From positions 12,534,501 to 12,598,500 of the forward strand of contig NC_056539.1 in NCBI RefSeq assembly GCF_910596095.1: DNA of 64,000 nt, in the 5' to 3' direction. The first letter of the stretch is position 1; every line of letters starts with the position of its first letter. The position numbers were made by a program, and so were the translations under genes. Below the pieces are notes generated by a model. It did not search any database and was not told where the DNA came from. It saw nothing but the letters and a program-made list of their open reading frames with translations. The DNA comes from Thunnus maccoyii (Eukaryota; Chordata; Actinopteri; Scombriformes; Scombridae). This document shows positions 1 to 14,300 of this stretch, piece by piece.

Positions 1-1000
1 GCATCAACCCCAGCCTACATTGATGCCACACATACATAATATCAATGGGGGGGAGCGGGAGGGTGTTCTCCCCAGGATGACGACAGACATTGACCGGCCG
101 ATCACCTCTGCAGTCGGGCTGCTAGTGGCCAAGATGACCATCTGTCTCACATGGCTAGCGGCTCCTCACATCCCCGAAAATGTCACAGCAGATTTCCAAA
201 CAGGCATTATTTGGATAAACTGACCACATATTGGGAATCCAAATGGTTACCTTCTTGCCTGAAAAAATATTAAAACTTAATAAAGTGAAATAATAATGGT
301 CCTAGATTGAAAATTACAACAGCTTTTAGCCTGGCTCTAAATCTCCGCCATTGCTGTCAGTTGCTCGGGGGAGTGCTACTTTTTCATCCTCTCATGTTAG
401 ACTGAGGTCAGACTGGACGCTACAATGACTCACTATCACCTCTTGAGGTAAAAAGTGGTATTACGAGACAGGACTTACATATAGCACCTTTAAAGTGTGC
501 CATTACATTCCTTCAGCTATCATTTATGAGATGGCAGTGCAGTCTTTTTCCATTTGAGGAGAATCAGTGGTCGAGCAAGCAGAGAAGAGAAGGCCACAAC
601 TGCAGTTTGGTTAATCTTTGAGTCCTCTGAGACCATCCGGAATCGTCCAAAGGGTTGTGATCAATAACTGTGACATGCACTGTACTTTTGAAAGGGTATT
701 AAAACCCCCAGTCCAAAAATCCTCCAGCCGGGGACAAGACCGAAACATATGGCTGTGGGTGACCGGATCCTGCCAGCAACTTAAACAAATGTCATCTATA
801 CCCCGGGGAAGAGTTGTGCTAATTTGCTGCTGGTCAGATGGAGCCAGTGATGTACTTTAAACTGTAGTAGCCTGCATCTGATGCATATTGATGAGGAGCA
901 GAGATCTGAGGTGTTAAAGGATAAGACTGGTGATATTCCATATGTTTGTGCTTCTTGTCAATAAATTTTTCAGTAAACGTGGATTAAAACACATTCGGTG
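1..1000. other. No gene seen; left edge
   Basis: Open frames here are short, lack splice context and match nothing I recognise. No repeat with clear ends was found before the transposon that follows. Confidence 0.5.
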
Positions 1001-1008
1001 CTCTATAG

Positions 1009-1390
1009 CAGTAGTTCTCAAGGACCCTAAATTGACACAAATTAGACCACATTTGATAAGATTTTGTCCCAGGAGATTTAATGCAGCCCAGCAGCTACTA
1101 GACTGTGTGAAAATGCAGTTCTGTGTGTCTTTGCTCACATTTTCAAGATATGAGATGTTACAATAATTATTTAGAAATTCAGAGTTTTCACAATACAAAT
1201 CAACAACACATACATAATATGACATCATACACATTTACAGGGTCACCCATCCCCCATCGGATGTTTTATTACCGAAAGTGTATGAAACCCATGACCAAAA
1301 CAGTCGTACATTCTGTCACTGTGTTACTTATGGACGGAATGATAGTCAAAATAAATTATTCCCCTTTTTGCGAACCTTTGAGAACCACTG
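1009..1390. mobile_element. hAT-type miniature inverted-repeat transposon with intact target duplication
   Basis: A 382-bp element with imperfect terminal inverted repeats: the left end reads CAGTAGTTCTCAA and the right end is the complement of CAGTGGTTCTCAA. It is flanked by an exact 8-bp direct repeat, CTCTATAG, at 1001-1008 and 1391-1398. An 8-bp target duplication with CAG-type ends is the signature of the hAT superfamily. No transposase frame is present, so it is non-autonomous. The open frames inside it are not genes. Confidence 0.85.
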
Positions 1391-1398
1391 CTCTATAG

Positions 1399-2067
1399 TG
1401 AGTTTTTACAGCAGCTGGACAGATTTGTGTGGGACTGACTCAAAATAAACTCCAGTGTGTGTGTTCACACTGAAGAAACATGTCATCCAATGCAATGGTG
1501 TGTCTGACAGGTGTGTTTTCAATAGTTTTGGACAGAAATACAGCTCTATGGCACAGAGGAATAAGATATATCTGGGTTTGGATATGACACACAAGGAATA
1601 CATTTTAGTGGGACAGATTCATTTTGGGTTTTCTTCATGGGATTTGTTGACAATAAATAAATACTGAATATCACCAGACCAATCCTTTAACATCATGTCA
1701 TGAGACATGATCCACAGTTTTGTTCTAAAGTATTGCAATCCCTGCACAGCTCTATATAAGATCGTTTTATATCTATATATATGTGTGTTATCTATAGCAC
1801 AAAAGGGCCTGGAAGAATCAACAGCAGCAGAACAGGGGGTGAGACTGCCAGACCGATAATCATGCTGCAGGTGTAGGACACAGCTGACAAATGAGCAGGA
1901 AGCGTGTTGGAGAGTGTGTAGGAGTAGCCAAGCGCTTTCCCAGAAAGGCACTCAGGCCGAGTCATAACATCCACAAAAGCTCCTCAAATGGCTGCTCTAA
2001 CACTGATTTCTACCATGCCCACTCATCATAGTGCTTTACATAAGCACAAACACTGTGTGTGTGTGTA

Positions 2068-2108
<41 letters not shown>

Positions 2109-5100
2109 ATTTGTGGTATGTGTTAGAGTGTCCCCCAGAGGAAACACATTACTCATTTACACTAAGGGAAGCCATTGCCAGTGTCCATCAATCCGTGTTG
2201 GGAGACCCTGAAGCCCCTGGCAGTGCACGGTCCAGGGAACACACACATACAGTGCACACAGACCATTACACACACACACACACACACGCTCACCTGATGA
2301 GAGAGAAAGGCAAAATACTGAGCAGCTTGTTTCCTTTTATGTCCCTGTAACTTCCACCTTGCAGTCTACTGATGGATCGTTAGCAGGGCCACGCCACCCA
2401 CCATGGGCAAGGACACCCAGAGAGAGCAGAAATCTGAGGGGTCTAGCGTCGGGTAAAAATGCATGTATTACAGTATATGTATATGTGGAGCACTGAGGTA
2501 CTGCATATTTAAATGAGCATGTATGAGTAAGTATTTAACTACCTAGGGGTCCTTGCAGCAGCTGTGGACACTGAGGTGACAGGAGAAGTCAGGAGAAGAT
2601 GGATGAGGGGCATCGTGTGCAAACAGACAACTTATTTAGCGTGGTTTTGTCCTCAGGCTCTGCATAATAAAACAGCCGCAGTTAAGTGATCAGATATGTT
2701 GGAATTTTCCATTACACCTCAGCACTGTATGCAGATTGATATGAAACACTAGTTTAAAGGTGCCAAATGGGATTTTCATTATAATAATGGATTACAGCGA
2801 GATTCTTAAATTGCACTTCTGTCCGATGCAAAGCATTGACAGTGAAACCAAAGGACACAAAGGGGTGATTAAGAATGTGTCTTACCATGTGCCATAAATC
2901 TTTAATAAGAGAGAACTGTTTCAGGGCTTATGGACGTTAAGGCTTCTACGAACAGGAGCTAAATAATTGAAGACGTTGTGCTGCATGGTCATGACCCACT
3001 GATATGGAGACTTTGACCTTATCTGGAACTGCAATAGCCATATATACAAAGACATAGAGGAACGAACACATGATATGCTCAAAACAGCAACAACAGTACT
3101 GATAAACAACATGAACCGACCTACATTACTGATTTTCCAGATAAGCTGCCAAAAACTCTCACAAACCACTACACAACTATATTAAAGTACATGTTTATGC
3201 TTCTATAAAAGCCTGTCTCTAAACTGACCTGCATGTTGCATATTCTCTCTTCTTTCAGACAAGATAAACTCCCATAAGCTTGGCACACATCCTTTTTTAA
3301 AAATTAAAAACATACTAAAAGACAAACACCATTAAACAAGAGATATGTGTGCTTCCAAATGTCTCTTGATAATATAACATCTATTCTAATGAGGTCATTA
3401 ATCACACTAATTAATGTAAGCATGTACCACAAGGTCAATGTTGATATTAAGTCCCGTCCTTTAAGTATTTTATGGTCACAACAGTTTTTCAAAAAAGTTT
3501 TTTTTTCCTCATTAATATACAATTGTATGCAGCAACGTGCTCCAAAATCTAATCAGATCATCTAGAGACCTGGAGATGAATTGTTCTCGAGTTACTGTGT
3601 TCACACTCAAATTACTAAAGAAATGCCTGAAGAGTCTGTAGTGTATCTCTTTTATTTATTTATTTTAATGAAAAGTCTCTTCCTATGAATCAAGATGAAA
3701 AAGTAGTACGGTATTGGTTCTTGAAAAAAAAAACCTTGAAATTTCATTATAAATCACCTGTTCACTTCATGCTATTATCAAAATCTATAAAAACTAATGT
3801 AGAAAGTATCTGTTTTATGTCTCTAAACTGCACCATCTTCAGACCTGGGCTATGCTTATTATACAGAAAGCTTATTTGAAGCTACTTGCTTGTGGAGGCT
3901 GGTTTCAGTTTTAAGTTTTAAAGTCTCACAATTTATTATTCATCAGCTTGAGTGAGAATGTATCTGATCTAATCAGATTCACACCCACTGATACAGACGT
4001 CCTCAGGCAAACTTTACCCCATCAGATTAGTTTTTTACATTTAATAACATTGATAAATATCCGGTTTTTGGTTCCCTCAGAATGGAAGAGCATGCATTTC
4101 AAACCCTCCATTAAGTATTGACACTAAAAGTCACACAGGGCCAACCCATCACAGAGGAGGCAGACTAAATAGTTTCTTCAATAACAGTTTCCTCTGTGTT
4201 GTTGAAAAGCATTCTAGGAAGTATGTGTGTGATCATTAAATGAAGTAAAATCCACAAGGTATATTAAGCAGAGTGTGTACATCAAAACAAAAATTACAGC
4301 ACTTGATCACAAAAGCGTTTTGTTTGATATTTCTCTTGACCCTAAAATAATCATCTTTACACTGCCAGACGGTAATTGAAACAGATGCTGCTTTGACATT
4401 TGTTTGCCCACATATTTTGAATAAATACGTCAGATACAGATTCAAATATTGTTGTATTTGTTGTTAATGAGGATTATCACTGGGAAGTCATATTTGGGAT
4501 TCGTTTGGGTTGTAATGTCTTATCAACTCATTACCTTTACAGGGTCTGACTTGTTTTTGTTTTTTTTTTATATCAGTTTGTACTGAGACATGTTCACACC
4601 TGAAGCTTAAAACAAATATTGGGGTTCCTATACAAACTCTAACCCACAATCCAAACCCTGCAAGCAAAGTCATCTTGAGCTAACACAAAGGGATCTGTGA
4701 CTCAAAAGAACATTAAGTTGGATGCTACTCTCTGAGGGGCCACGGGTCATCACTGTAATGCAGGGTGACACATCCTCCCCCAGTAACACACACACACACA
4801 CTCAGTGGTGCCAGTCTAGGCTTAAAGGACCCTCAGCTGTGTTATCGTATCAACACATAACCTAACACACTTTCATTAGCGACGTTCTGTAACAGTAATT
4901 CATTACTGTGCTCCATCAGTTTAGGCCTATTACATGGGTGGCAGACTTATTTATCTTGTGCTTGTTTATTTCAAGGCCTCATGAGACTTGAGAGCTTACA
5001 GTGAATAGACTAATGATGATCAAAAATCCAATTATAGTCATAGTCGTATTTGATATTTCAGCATTGAATGCTTTCCATTAAGTCAACAATAATTTCTCTT

Positions 5101-5204
5101 TTGATACGAGAGAAAACATTCCTGAAAGAATTTTGGAAATTGAGTTTATTTCTAAATGTTGAGGATACACTGACAGACACAAATGTTACTTGTTAGTCAG
5201 GTAA
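1399..5204. other. Gene-free stretch with TG microsatellite
   Basis: No coding exon supported. It holds an interrupted TG repeat at 2054-2109 and a short CA run near 2268-2290, with otherwise AT-rich sequence. Confidence 0.5.
2054..2109. repeat. (TG)n microsatellite, interrupted
   Basis: TG dinucleotides with TATG and ATAT interruptions. Confidence 0.95.
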
Positions 5205-5206
5205 CT

Positions 5207-5643
5207 AAAGGAATAGTTCGACATTTTGGAAAATACGATCATTTGCTTTTTTGCTAAGAGTTCAATCTTGTCTGTACGGTAAATTTGAAGCTGGAGACGG
5301 GGGGCTTAGCTTAGCATAAAGACTGGAAGCAGAGGAAAAACAGCTAGCCTGGCTCTGTATGAAGCTAAAAAATACACCTACCAACACCTCTAAAGCTCAT
5401 TTATCAGCACATGTTGTTTAATATGTGGACTCCAGGAAGTGACTGTGCCCTATCTCAGAAAAAGTCTGGTACACAACAACTTTGCATAATACTTTGTCAA
5501 ACCACAACAAGATGCCAGGCTAGCTGTATCTCCCTGCATCTTCTGGCTTCGTATTTTAACAGACAGTGGCGTTGATCTTCTCATCTGACTTTTGGCAAGA
5601 AAGCAAATCAGTGTATTTCCCAAAATGTTGCAATATTCCTTTG
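5207..5643. mobile_element. Miniature inverted-repeat transposon, TTAA type, eroded
   Basis: The left end reads TAAAGGAATAGTTCGACATTTTGG and the right end is close to its reverse complement (CCAAAATGTTGCAATATTCCTTT), giving inverted termini of about 23 bp with a few mismatches. Internal phrases such as GCTTAGCTTAGCATAAAGACTGG and AGCTAGCCTGGCTCTG belong to a repeat I recognise as very abundant in percomorph fish. Intact copies usually sit in TTAA sites; here the flanks have decayed to CTAA and TTGA. No coding capacity. Confidence 0.75.
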
Positions 5644-8600
5644 AGTTGCCTATATTGTCCTTGTCTAGACAGAAAATAACATTTTGTGAGACTAGTCATC
5701 ATTTTTAAAGTGTCATCTTCCTTAAATGACAGTCATATAATTTTGGAAAAAATAAATAAATTGATGGCAACATGGAGGCGTTTGGAGCACTTGTGGCTTC
5801 TCTGTCCTTTGCTTACGAACATGGCAACATGGGTGTCACAGTGGAGCCACCAGTCAGTCAGCCGTCTGTCTTTTCAGTCAGCTTGCCATGTGGACATGCT
5901 GCCACTGGCAGCTAGCCTATTAAATGGCCATCCTCTCTTTAAGCCCCCCTGATCAGAGTGTGTCAGTCATCCAGCACTCTCCCCTCCCTCTCTCCCCAGG
6001 CAGCCTCTCAGGCTACTTACACGACTTCAGTAGGGATGAGAAGTGACAGACCACCAGGAAAGATAGGACATAATTGGGGGAATTGGGAGAAGGACGGATT
6101 ATTTGTGCTCAGTGAACAGATCAAAATGTTAATTTGACCTTGTCCAAATCTTTGGGGACTGTTTTTAGAAGGAATATAAAATAGTATTTGTTTGGTCACT
6201 GCCCTGATCGTGTCTGGCAATCAATGATAAAACAATCCAGTTTTGAAAGCAACATGGGCCATTTAACAATGAGATTTGTGTCCTTGAAAGCACCCTGATC
6301 AAATACTGAATGTAATGACTCGGGATCATCCATTACTTCGTGACTCTCTATAACTTTTGAGTAAATAGCTGGTTGTCAACTCGTCTGCCATGATTGCTTC
6401 TGTATCCATGGCACCTGTTCAGCCTATTACTGTACAATGCTCGCTTCAATTTCCATTATGCTGTTGAAATAGAGAGCAGGGGCCAATATAACACAGAAAG
6501 TTTTGCTGGTGTTTTTCCTCAATCCCTATTAATTCCACCCCCACTGTTAGAAATTGGTACAAACAATGACTACTCATCATCTTAATGCTTATGACTAATC
6601 GAAGCAAATATTGGGTAATTTCAGCATAGTTATACCATATAATAATAGGTAAGAAGTGATAAATCAAGAAGTGGACTCCAGTCTCAAATGACTTGGGGAA
6701 ATTATTTTCCATCTACTCATGAATACAACCTCAGGTCAAAAGGTTAATAAGAATCATTTTTACTTTTCATTCGACTAGCTGCTATGTTAGCAGCCAATTT
6801 CATAAACACAGAGGAGTCCTGAATATAACCGGGTGAATGTGATCCCATAAATTCACAACTACAGCTGTTTCTTTGTATCACATTTGCACATAGATATATG
6901 GCACAGAGACAAGAGCCAGAAAGACAAAGTCATCAAAAGGTGGAGGTGACTGTGATCAGTATCTCTGCTGGCATCTATTTCCTGCCTGGCTGGCCTGTCT
7001 GCCATGTCACCAGCCATCACTTCAACCCCAGCTCTTCCATGCCAATTGGCTCGACTCTCCATCGCTCTCACACTCACTGCCACATCCAGAGAGGCAGAGA
7101 CGGGGCATATTAGGCCAACGTCACACATCACACGCTTATATTTCTTTGCACTTCACATCATCACACAAACACACACACACACGGACACACATTTATGTGT
7201 TCCAGTCGACACACACGCAAACGGATGACTGCACAGAGATACATAAACAGATAGACAGGAATGCATATTCACACAAACACACACTGTCTTAAATATGCAG
7301 AGGGATGTATGTGAGTTGTATCTTTAAAGGTTAGTGTCTTGGGAACACTGACCTTTAGAATATCTTTTTGTTTACCAACATCTCTGGATAGAAAGCATCT
7401 AAAGACCGAGGTATAAATATCTAGAGTGCTCTATATCACACACACTGTGAAAGACACATTGTGTATTCTGACTCTGACACTTTCTTTGTCCTTTTCAGAC
7501 AATCAAGGTTGAGAGACTTGTGGAAGCATCATAAGCCTAAATCTGCCGGAGCCTGCTCTAATCCGTCTTGAAGCCCGCAGGCTCTTCATGTCCTTCTCAT
7601 TGGCTTCATTAAAAGGGTCCCTGTCCTTTCTACTTCCCTTTCACTGCCTGCTGCCTGCTCATCAACCAGGCCTATTATGACCAGTTATCTGAAGTCAACA
7701 TATATCTGAGAGGGGTCACGCACACACTGCGTCTCCCCCTTCCTTCCAGAAAGAAAGTGAGAAATGTTATCCACGTGTGCCGCTAAAGTAGGAGTCAAAC
7801 ACAGGGGCAGCAACAGGAGTGCACATTGTGTAACTATATACAGTGCACTGAGCATCCATAGAGATTCATTTCTCAAACTTTTTTACATCATTGGCGGGGT
7901 TAGAGTTTCAGGCAGCAATCTAATACTGCCCTCAAGGTCCCTTGAGAAACAAGTCTGACTAGCGGAGCGAGCCAGCAAGGGGAGTGAGTGGAGCGCTGTG
8001 CAAATTGAAAGTAATCCTCAGGCCTGGCCGGCAGTGCTGCTGGATTCACATCTATTCATAATTCATCACTTGACAGCAGCGAGGTGGAGAAAGTTCTGTC
8101 TGTGTAACAAACCAGGAAGAGACATCTTTGAAAGGCACTGATGGAATCAGGCACATCAGCCTCTGTACTGCTGAAGGTCCCAGGTGAGAACTACACTTGT
8201 TCTAAGCGGGAGGACAGATGGAGCAGATAGTTGGGAGTCTGCGTATTTCACATCATATTACATCCAACAGCTGTCCATCCACAATGTTCAAGAGGAGATT
8301 AGCTGACCGAGCAACTGTCAAGTATAACCAGAACTGTCAAAAGCCTAATTAGACAGCCTCCAAGCTAAGACTTTTAGCCTTTAAACACTGGTTTTCCTCC
8401 AGTCTGAGCCATTTAAGCTTTTACCCACATTGAAGACAAGGCACTAAAACTGCTCAGTCCTGTCCTGAGTTCATTCACCTGACCAAAATGAAGACAGAGG
8501 GATAACTATTGAAACTTAATATACTTCCATCCTTGTAAACCCAGCAGAGGAGAATGAGTTTATCTCAGTAATATCCAAGAAATGTCACTTTGGCTGCACT

Positions 8601-9264
8601 GTAGCTTCATCTTTCACAAATTCTAAGAAACAAATCAATAACACACTCATATTTCAAATCAGATTTGAAGCATGAACATGAAGCTGAAAATGTAATCTTC
8701 TTGTGGAACTCAGTCCTTCAGCAGGTTGATACTGACGTTTTTAGAGGACGGTGATTCAAGATGATTGATGATGACAGACTCGATGACAGACAGCCAGCCC
8801 ACGGACCACACTCACTCAGCTCAGCTCTATCAAATAGACAACACTGAGGGAAAAAAAAGAGTTTCAAAAAGTTAAAACAAGTTCATGAAAGGAAAAGAAA
8901 ACTTTTGCCTCACCATGGATGACCCTTAAGGGGAGTCTATAGAGGCTTTTCACCTTCAAAGCACATGCTCACAAGTACACAAGTTCACTGAATATCCTCA
9001 CACTGAAACATACACAGCTTGTCTGGTGACAACACACACACTGCGGGGGTGACTTTTGTTGTCAGGGGCCTGCAACCGACTGGCCACCTACAGTCTAGTT
9101 ATGACACCAGACTGACCCGGAGGTGAGGAGGAAACAGTGAAAGCGAAGAGGGGGGAGGGAAGGATGTATAAAGGATGGAGCAGAAGGCAGATGAGTGAGA
9201 CGATGGAGAAGTTGGTGAAGGACGTGGGAGGGTCACTGTGGTTGGAGACGGACTGGAAAACTGA
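5644..9264. other. Gene-free stretch
   Basis: No supported exon. Short CA-rich runs occur around 7,160-7,290 (for example 7165-7182). The pieces at about 7,500-7,680 and 8,020-8,100 look less degenerate than their surroundings and might be conserved noncoding DNA, but nothing in the sequence proves it. Confidence 0.4.
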
Positions 9265-9440
9265 AAACTTACCTTAATTACCTTCAGGGTACTTGTTAGA
9301 GCTAATTGCAACATGTGCTTTGTCAGCGGATATGCTAATCACAATTTGTGTCAATTACTCATGAAGCTGAAATAGCATGACGTGAATTAAAGCCCTTTAT
9401 GAGCCGAGATGTGAAATTTGAAGCTGCTTCTCCACTGTAA
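9265..9440. promoter_or_regulatory. Candidate conserved noncoding element (enhancer-like)
   Basis: A dense block of transcription-factor-like sites: several TAATTA/TTAATT cores, a perfect POU octamer ATGCTAAT at 9332-9339, CACAATTTG, and a CRE-like TGACGTGA at 9378-9385, with no repeats and no reading frame. This composition is typical of vertebrate developmental enhancers. The call is by inspection only; conservation cannot be measured here. Confidence 0.3.
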
Positions 9441-11355
9441 CATGATGCTGGTCACCATTCCTGACCTCTCCTCCGCCTCTCTCATTTTCATCCATCTTCA
9501 CTGACTGAATTGCACAGACTCATCATTTTCACTGGAAAAGGAGCAATCATCAAGCTGTGTTACCACTATTTCACGTCACTCAGTCTAGTTTCTGATTATG
9601 CCAGCTGCTCCATCAGAGGAGGTCTGTGTTTGCAATTCAGTTTCGGTTCTCAGTCGATTGGGATCATTTCTAGATCGTCCTGGTTTCACCGTGCATTGTG
9701 CAGGGTCATCCAAAAAGCCTGATTTGACTGGCAAAAAAAGAAAAAAACACTCCTCAGAATAGAAGAAGTTTAGACAGCAGAGCAGAAAAGGTTTGAAGAA
9801 GTAAATTTCTCCATTGTTATCTTCTCTTTCTGTAACTGTCACACTCACTTATCTTTCAATCCCAAATCTGACATTAACAAAGCAATCTTGTACCAAAACA
9901 CAATTTCTGATAAAATAGAGCACATCTGTGTACAAAGTCTTGCATCAAGGTGAAACTAGCAATATCCACAAGTGTCCCTGACCAATAATTATCCCTGGCT
10001 GACACACATGCAGCCAACATGGAGGCAGGCCCCGGGATTACAGCATAATGATGTGCTGATGAAATGTACTGGGCCATCCATGTCTGTCTATGCTATGGTC
10101 TGTTGTCCATATTTCAGCTCAGCCTGTTTATATGGCCTACTTCACTGTCCCACCCTCTAATCCTATGCCGTTGGGAACTGCCACACTGCCCGGTCCACTT
10201 CCCGTCTCTCCTCCACTCAGCTTTAATCTCGCTGCAGCCAAGATAGCAAGCTCCGAATTGGGGGCGGCCATCAGCCAAAAAAAACAGCCTCTGCTAAAAT
10301 GTGACCATATTTGTAAGTAACAAACCAGTGAGACAAACAGCAAGCAAATACCAAAATGAAATCAATTTATTTTGTACATAACTTATAATCTTCACATCAA
10401 TTAAAAGAGCAGTTAATCAAATCTTGCAATATCTCACTATCATATACTATATGTGTCTACACATACATGTGTGTATGTGCGTGTTTTCCCTCCTTCCACA
10501 CTCGGCCTAATAATGTGAGAATAGTGAAGTCTGGGATTCTGGCGTAATTATCCAAGAGTGTTAATTACAGGAAGAATTCTGAGGCAATTATAGGATCTCA
10601 AGCAACAACGCTGGCACAGAATCTGTTCTCACAGCACAGAAGCAGAGCGAGAGAGTCTCACGGCACATCACAGCAGCTACATTAATTGTTGATTAATCTT
10701 CACATCAACAACATCAATATCACACTCAGCGCGCCGCATTCACAGGAAAGACTGCGCAAAATCTGTGATGTTGAGGAGCCAGATAATCATTCATTTTTAA
10801 AAATTCATTCACCCTCCTCTATTTCCTTTTTGTCCGGTTAAATAATGAGAGGATGTTTGTCTGGAAAGCAGCGCCTGTTTATAGCTGAGAGCTGAAGTAG
10901 GAAGTAGTAGATCCTGTATCTGTGTCATGTCTTCTGAGAGATTAGCTAATGCAACAGCAAGTTTGAAGAGAGAAAGAGGTGGCAGAGAAGAGAAACATAC
11001 ATTAAGGTGCTGACCGTGTAAAAAAAAAAAGAACACTAAAACAAAGGAGTCAACAAAATAAGAAGAAACATGAAACAAGAGAACAAGAAAGCCTTCAAAC
11101 ACTTTGAATCAGATGCAAAAAAGCAGCGGCACTATGCAAAATAAAATTAGAAATAGAAGCGAAAGCAGAACAGAGAGATTTTTTTCTTTTTTTTCGCAGA
11201 ATGACGGATGAAAACAGAAAGCAGAGATGTGAGATGGTTTAGAGAAGGTGATGAGGGATTATACATCCTGACAGAGCCATGGAAGGAGGAGAGCTTTAGA
11301 AATGGATTTGTCAAAAGTGAGGCACTTCAGAGAAACATAGACCGTAGCCGTGTTG

Positions 11356-11394
<39 letters not shown>

Positions 11395-14300
11395 CATCAG
11401 ATGTGTGGTGGTTGACAGCCACACTCTCTTATCTCTCTGGCGTGAATCTCAACTCGAGAGAGAGAGAGATTCCATCACCGAGTGCACTGCTGCTGCTGTC
11501 TCCTGTCTGCGCTGCTCTGACTAATAGGAACGCCTAATAGGGGACATGCATGCTGACAGTAAAATCACAAATATGCACATATAAAATCTGCTAAATTTCT
11601 GCAAACAAGTGACACACACACACACACGCTCAGCCGAGGCACAGAGCTGACACAGGGAGTTAACAGTGAAACTTGGCAAATGACACAGGTTGTCAGCTCC
11701 TGTGACGAGGGCTTAGTGAGAGAAAACAGAAGGAAGGTGGAGGAAGGAGGAGCGAGAGCAGATTGAGGATGAAGAGAGGGTGGAGAGAGTGACTCAGCTG
11801 CTCTCCCTAAAGCCCTCCAGGAGGAAGAGAAGGAAAAGAAGGATGAAGAGACGGACAAAGAGAGCACCGAAGAGGAGGGACGTTCATGCTCCCTCTGCTC
11901 TTCATGGAGTCATCTCAAATTTTCAGTCTCTTAAATAACAGGAGCCAAGGCAAGGGGCCTCGAATAACTCCAGAGGGAGAAATTTACCCCAAAGCAAACA
12001 ACAAATGTCAAGGGCAGGGGCAGTGTAGAGGATGAGCAATCAATGTCCTTAAAGGGGATCACCATGCCACGCCATTTCACCCACGCCAGTCTTAAGCAGA
12101 CATCATGGCCTTTTATCTGGCATGCAAAGGGCCTCTTTAAAGTCTCTATGTACAGCTTGGGCATGGAGTAATTGGGTCCAGCCTCCACATTAAACATAAA
12201 TGTGTTCTGACATCACACAGGAACTCAACATCGGATGTACTGGGATGAAACAGCATGCTGGATGGAGTCAGAAACACAACTGCACCGCACCAAAAAAGCC
12301 TCGTCCGTGCAAACAGACACAACCGCAGTCACATCCTAACATACAAATTATTCACGGGCTCTTTTGAAACTATTTACTCTGACATGAAGATGCTTCCAAC
12401 ATCACTCTGCCTTCCCCACACCGAGGCAGTCGAGAGATCCATAGAAAGTGGTTCTGATGAGATGTTTCAAGGGGAGACAAAAGCGAGAGGCAGAGGGACG
12501 GTACAGAGGAAATTCTTTGAAAGAAAGCTATGGGTGTACACTATAAGGGACATGGGGAAAGCAAAGCAGGCAGGGTTGTCTTTGAAGGAGATGAGGTGGG
12601 CTCTGACAGGGTGCTGTCACACAGGCCGACTATCATACAGGCGATCTCTGATTCTGTGATCAATGTTTTTCTAAGGAAAAAAATCAAAAAAGATGAATGA
12701 TTCATCCCTAACCAATGACAGGCCTGTGAGATGAGTAAAGCGCCGGCCCCATGCAACACCGTCTCCTTGCAACTCCTCCGTCTCCCATGATAAATTCATA
12801 ATGTTCCCATGATGTCCAGGAGCGGCTTGTCCTCTTCACCTCAAAGTGCTGCAAACAGCACAGAGTAGAAAGGACACCTGTCAGACTGGAGGAATTTGAC
12901 AGGAGGGAATTAAATACACACAGACATGTTTGTGCACATATGTATGCACATAGTGGCATAGTTATGTATATTTATAGACGCACAGACATTTACAGACACA
13001 CAGATCTACAGATTGTTATCTATGCTGATGAACATCCCCTTATACTTCTCTTTGGCAGCATGCAGCCTACTTCCACATATAGAAATGGGTCGAAGCCATT
13101 TCACAAGCAGAGTATAGCCTCTATAAAGCCCAAAACAACAGAAAAGAGAAACTCGCAACAGCTGTGAGACTGTTCAAAGCAAAAGATCCTCAGCAGACTA
13201 CTTCTGATCAAACACTTATGACAGGCAACCCGGTATGTTCCCGACGAAATAGAGAGAGAGAGAGAGGAAGACGAGGGGGAGAAGGCGAGGAAGGAAGAGC
13301 AACCACAGTCTGTTAAGCACAATCTCATCACACCCATCTGTCACAGTTATACATGGACACATACAGATGCAGATTTATTAGTTAAAATGATGCAGAAACA
13401 AAACAAGAGAGAGATTTTTTCTTCTAGGCTTTGACATCCTTTTTCTAATGACAGGCTGGAAAAAGGCTTTCGCCTAAAAATACATTGCCCCCTCTCTGGG
13501 GCAGCACGGAGAGACTCACTCGCTTCTCGCTCAGCCCGTGCACTCACACACAACAAAAATGCATGATAATTATAGCCCTGCAGTATAAAACCAGAAATAT
13601 GCCATTATATTTCCTTTATTAGACTGACATTGTATCATTCAGACACTCTCTAATTTGACCTCTGTTCACACTGGACGGATATTAACAAGGCAGGGTCTAG
13701 AATTATAATTATTACCAACATCATTTTAATCAGTGTGAAGCTGCCAAGTCCAATATTTTTACAGTTTCTGAATATCCCGAGTGAACTCCTCTGTTTTTCA
13801 TCAAACTAAAGGTCACTTGAAAATAGCAACCCAGCTCAAATTAACATCTCTATAATGAAGAAATGTGTTTTATTTTCTGTCAGCTGGCAGAAAGTGTTTT
13901 ACACCTTCAAGCTACAAGCTCAAAAAACACTGATGAAGACAATAACAGCAACAGGACATTTCTGACCTCAGTGCAACCTCCACATCATTAAGATGGAGGA
14001 ATAAAATGTAATCCCTCGGGTGATCAAAAAAAAAATGTCTTGCATGCATTTAGCGAGCTCTAGTTGGCCAGAAGTCTTTAGGTAGCTACATGTCTGCCTA
14101 GTGTTGCAGAGGATGAATAATTTGTTGCATCAATGAAAAAAAAAATGCTTATGTGCAAGAGTAGCCATGTGTGACCAATACAAGACAAGAAAAAAAATGT
14201 AGATGAGTTATTACATATAAGGAAATCACTGAATTACATGTGGAAATGGTTATGTGGAACTAAATTACACTACAGGCAGTGATGCTGTGCTAAATAAATG

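Noticed and set aside
12255..12659. 134-codon frame on the plus strand
   Set aside because: No motif, no splice or promoter support, and no recognisable family.
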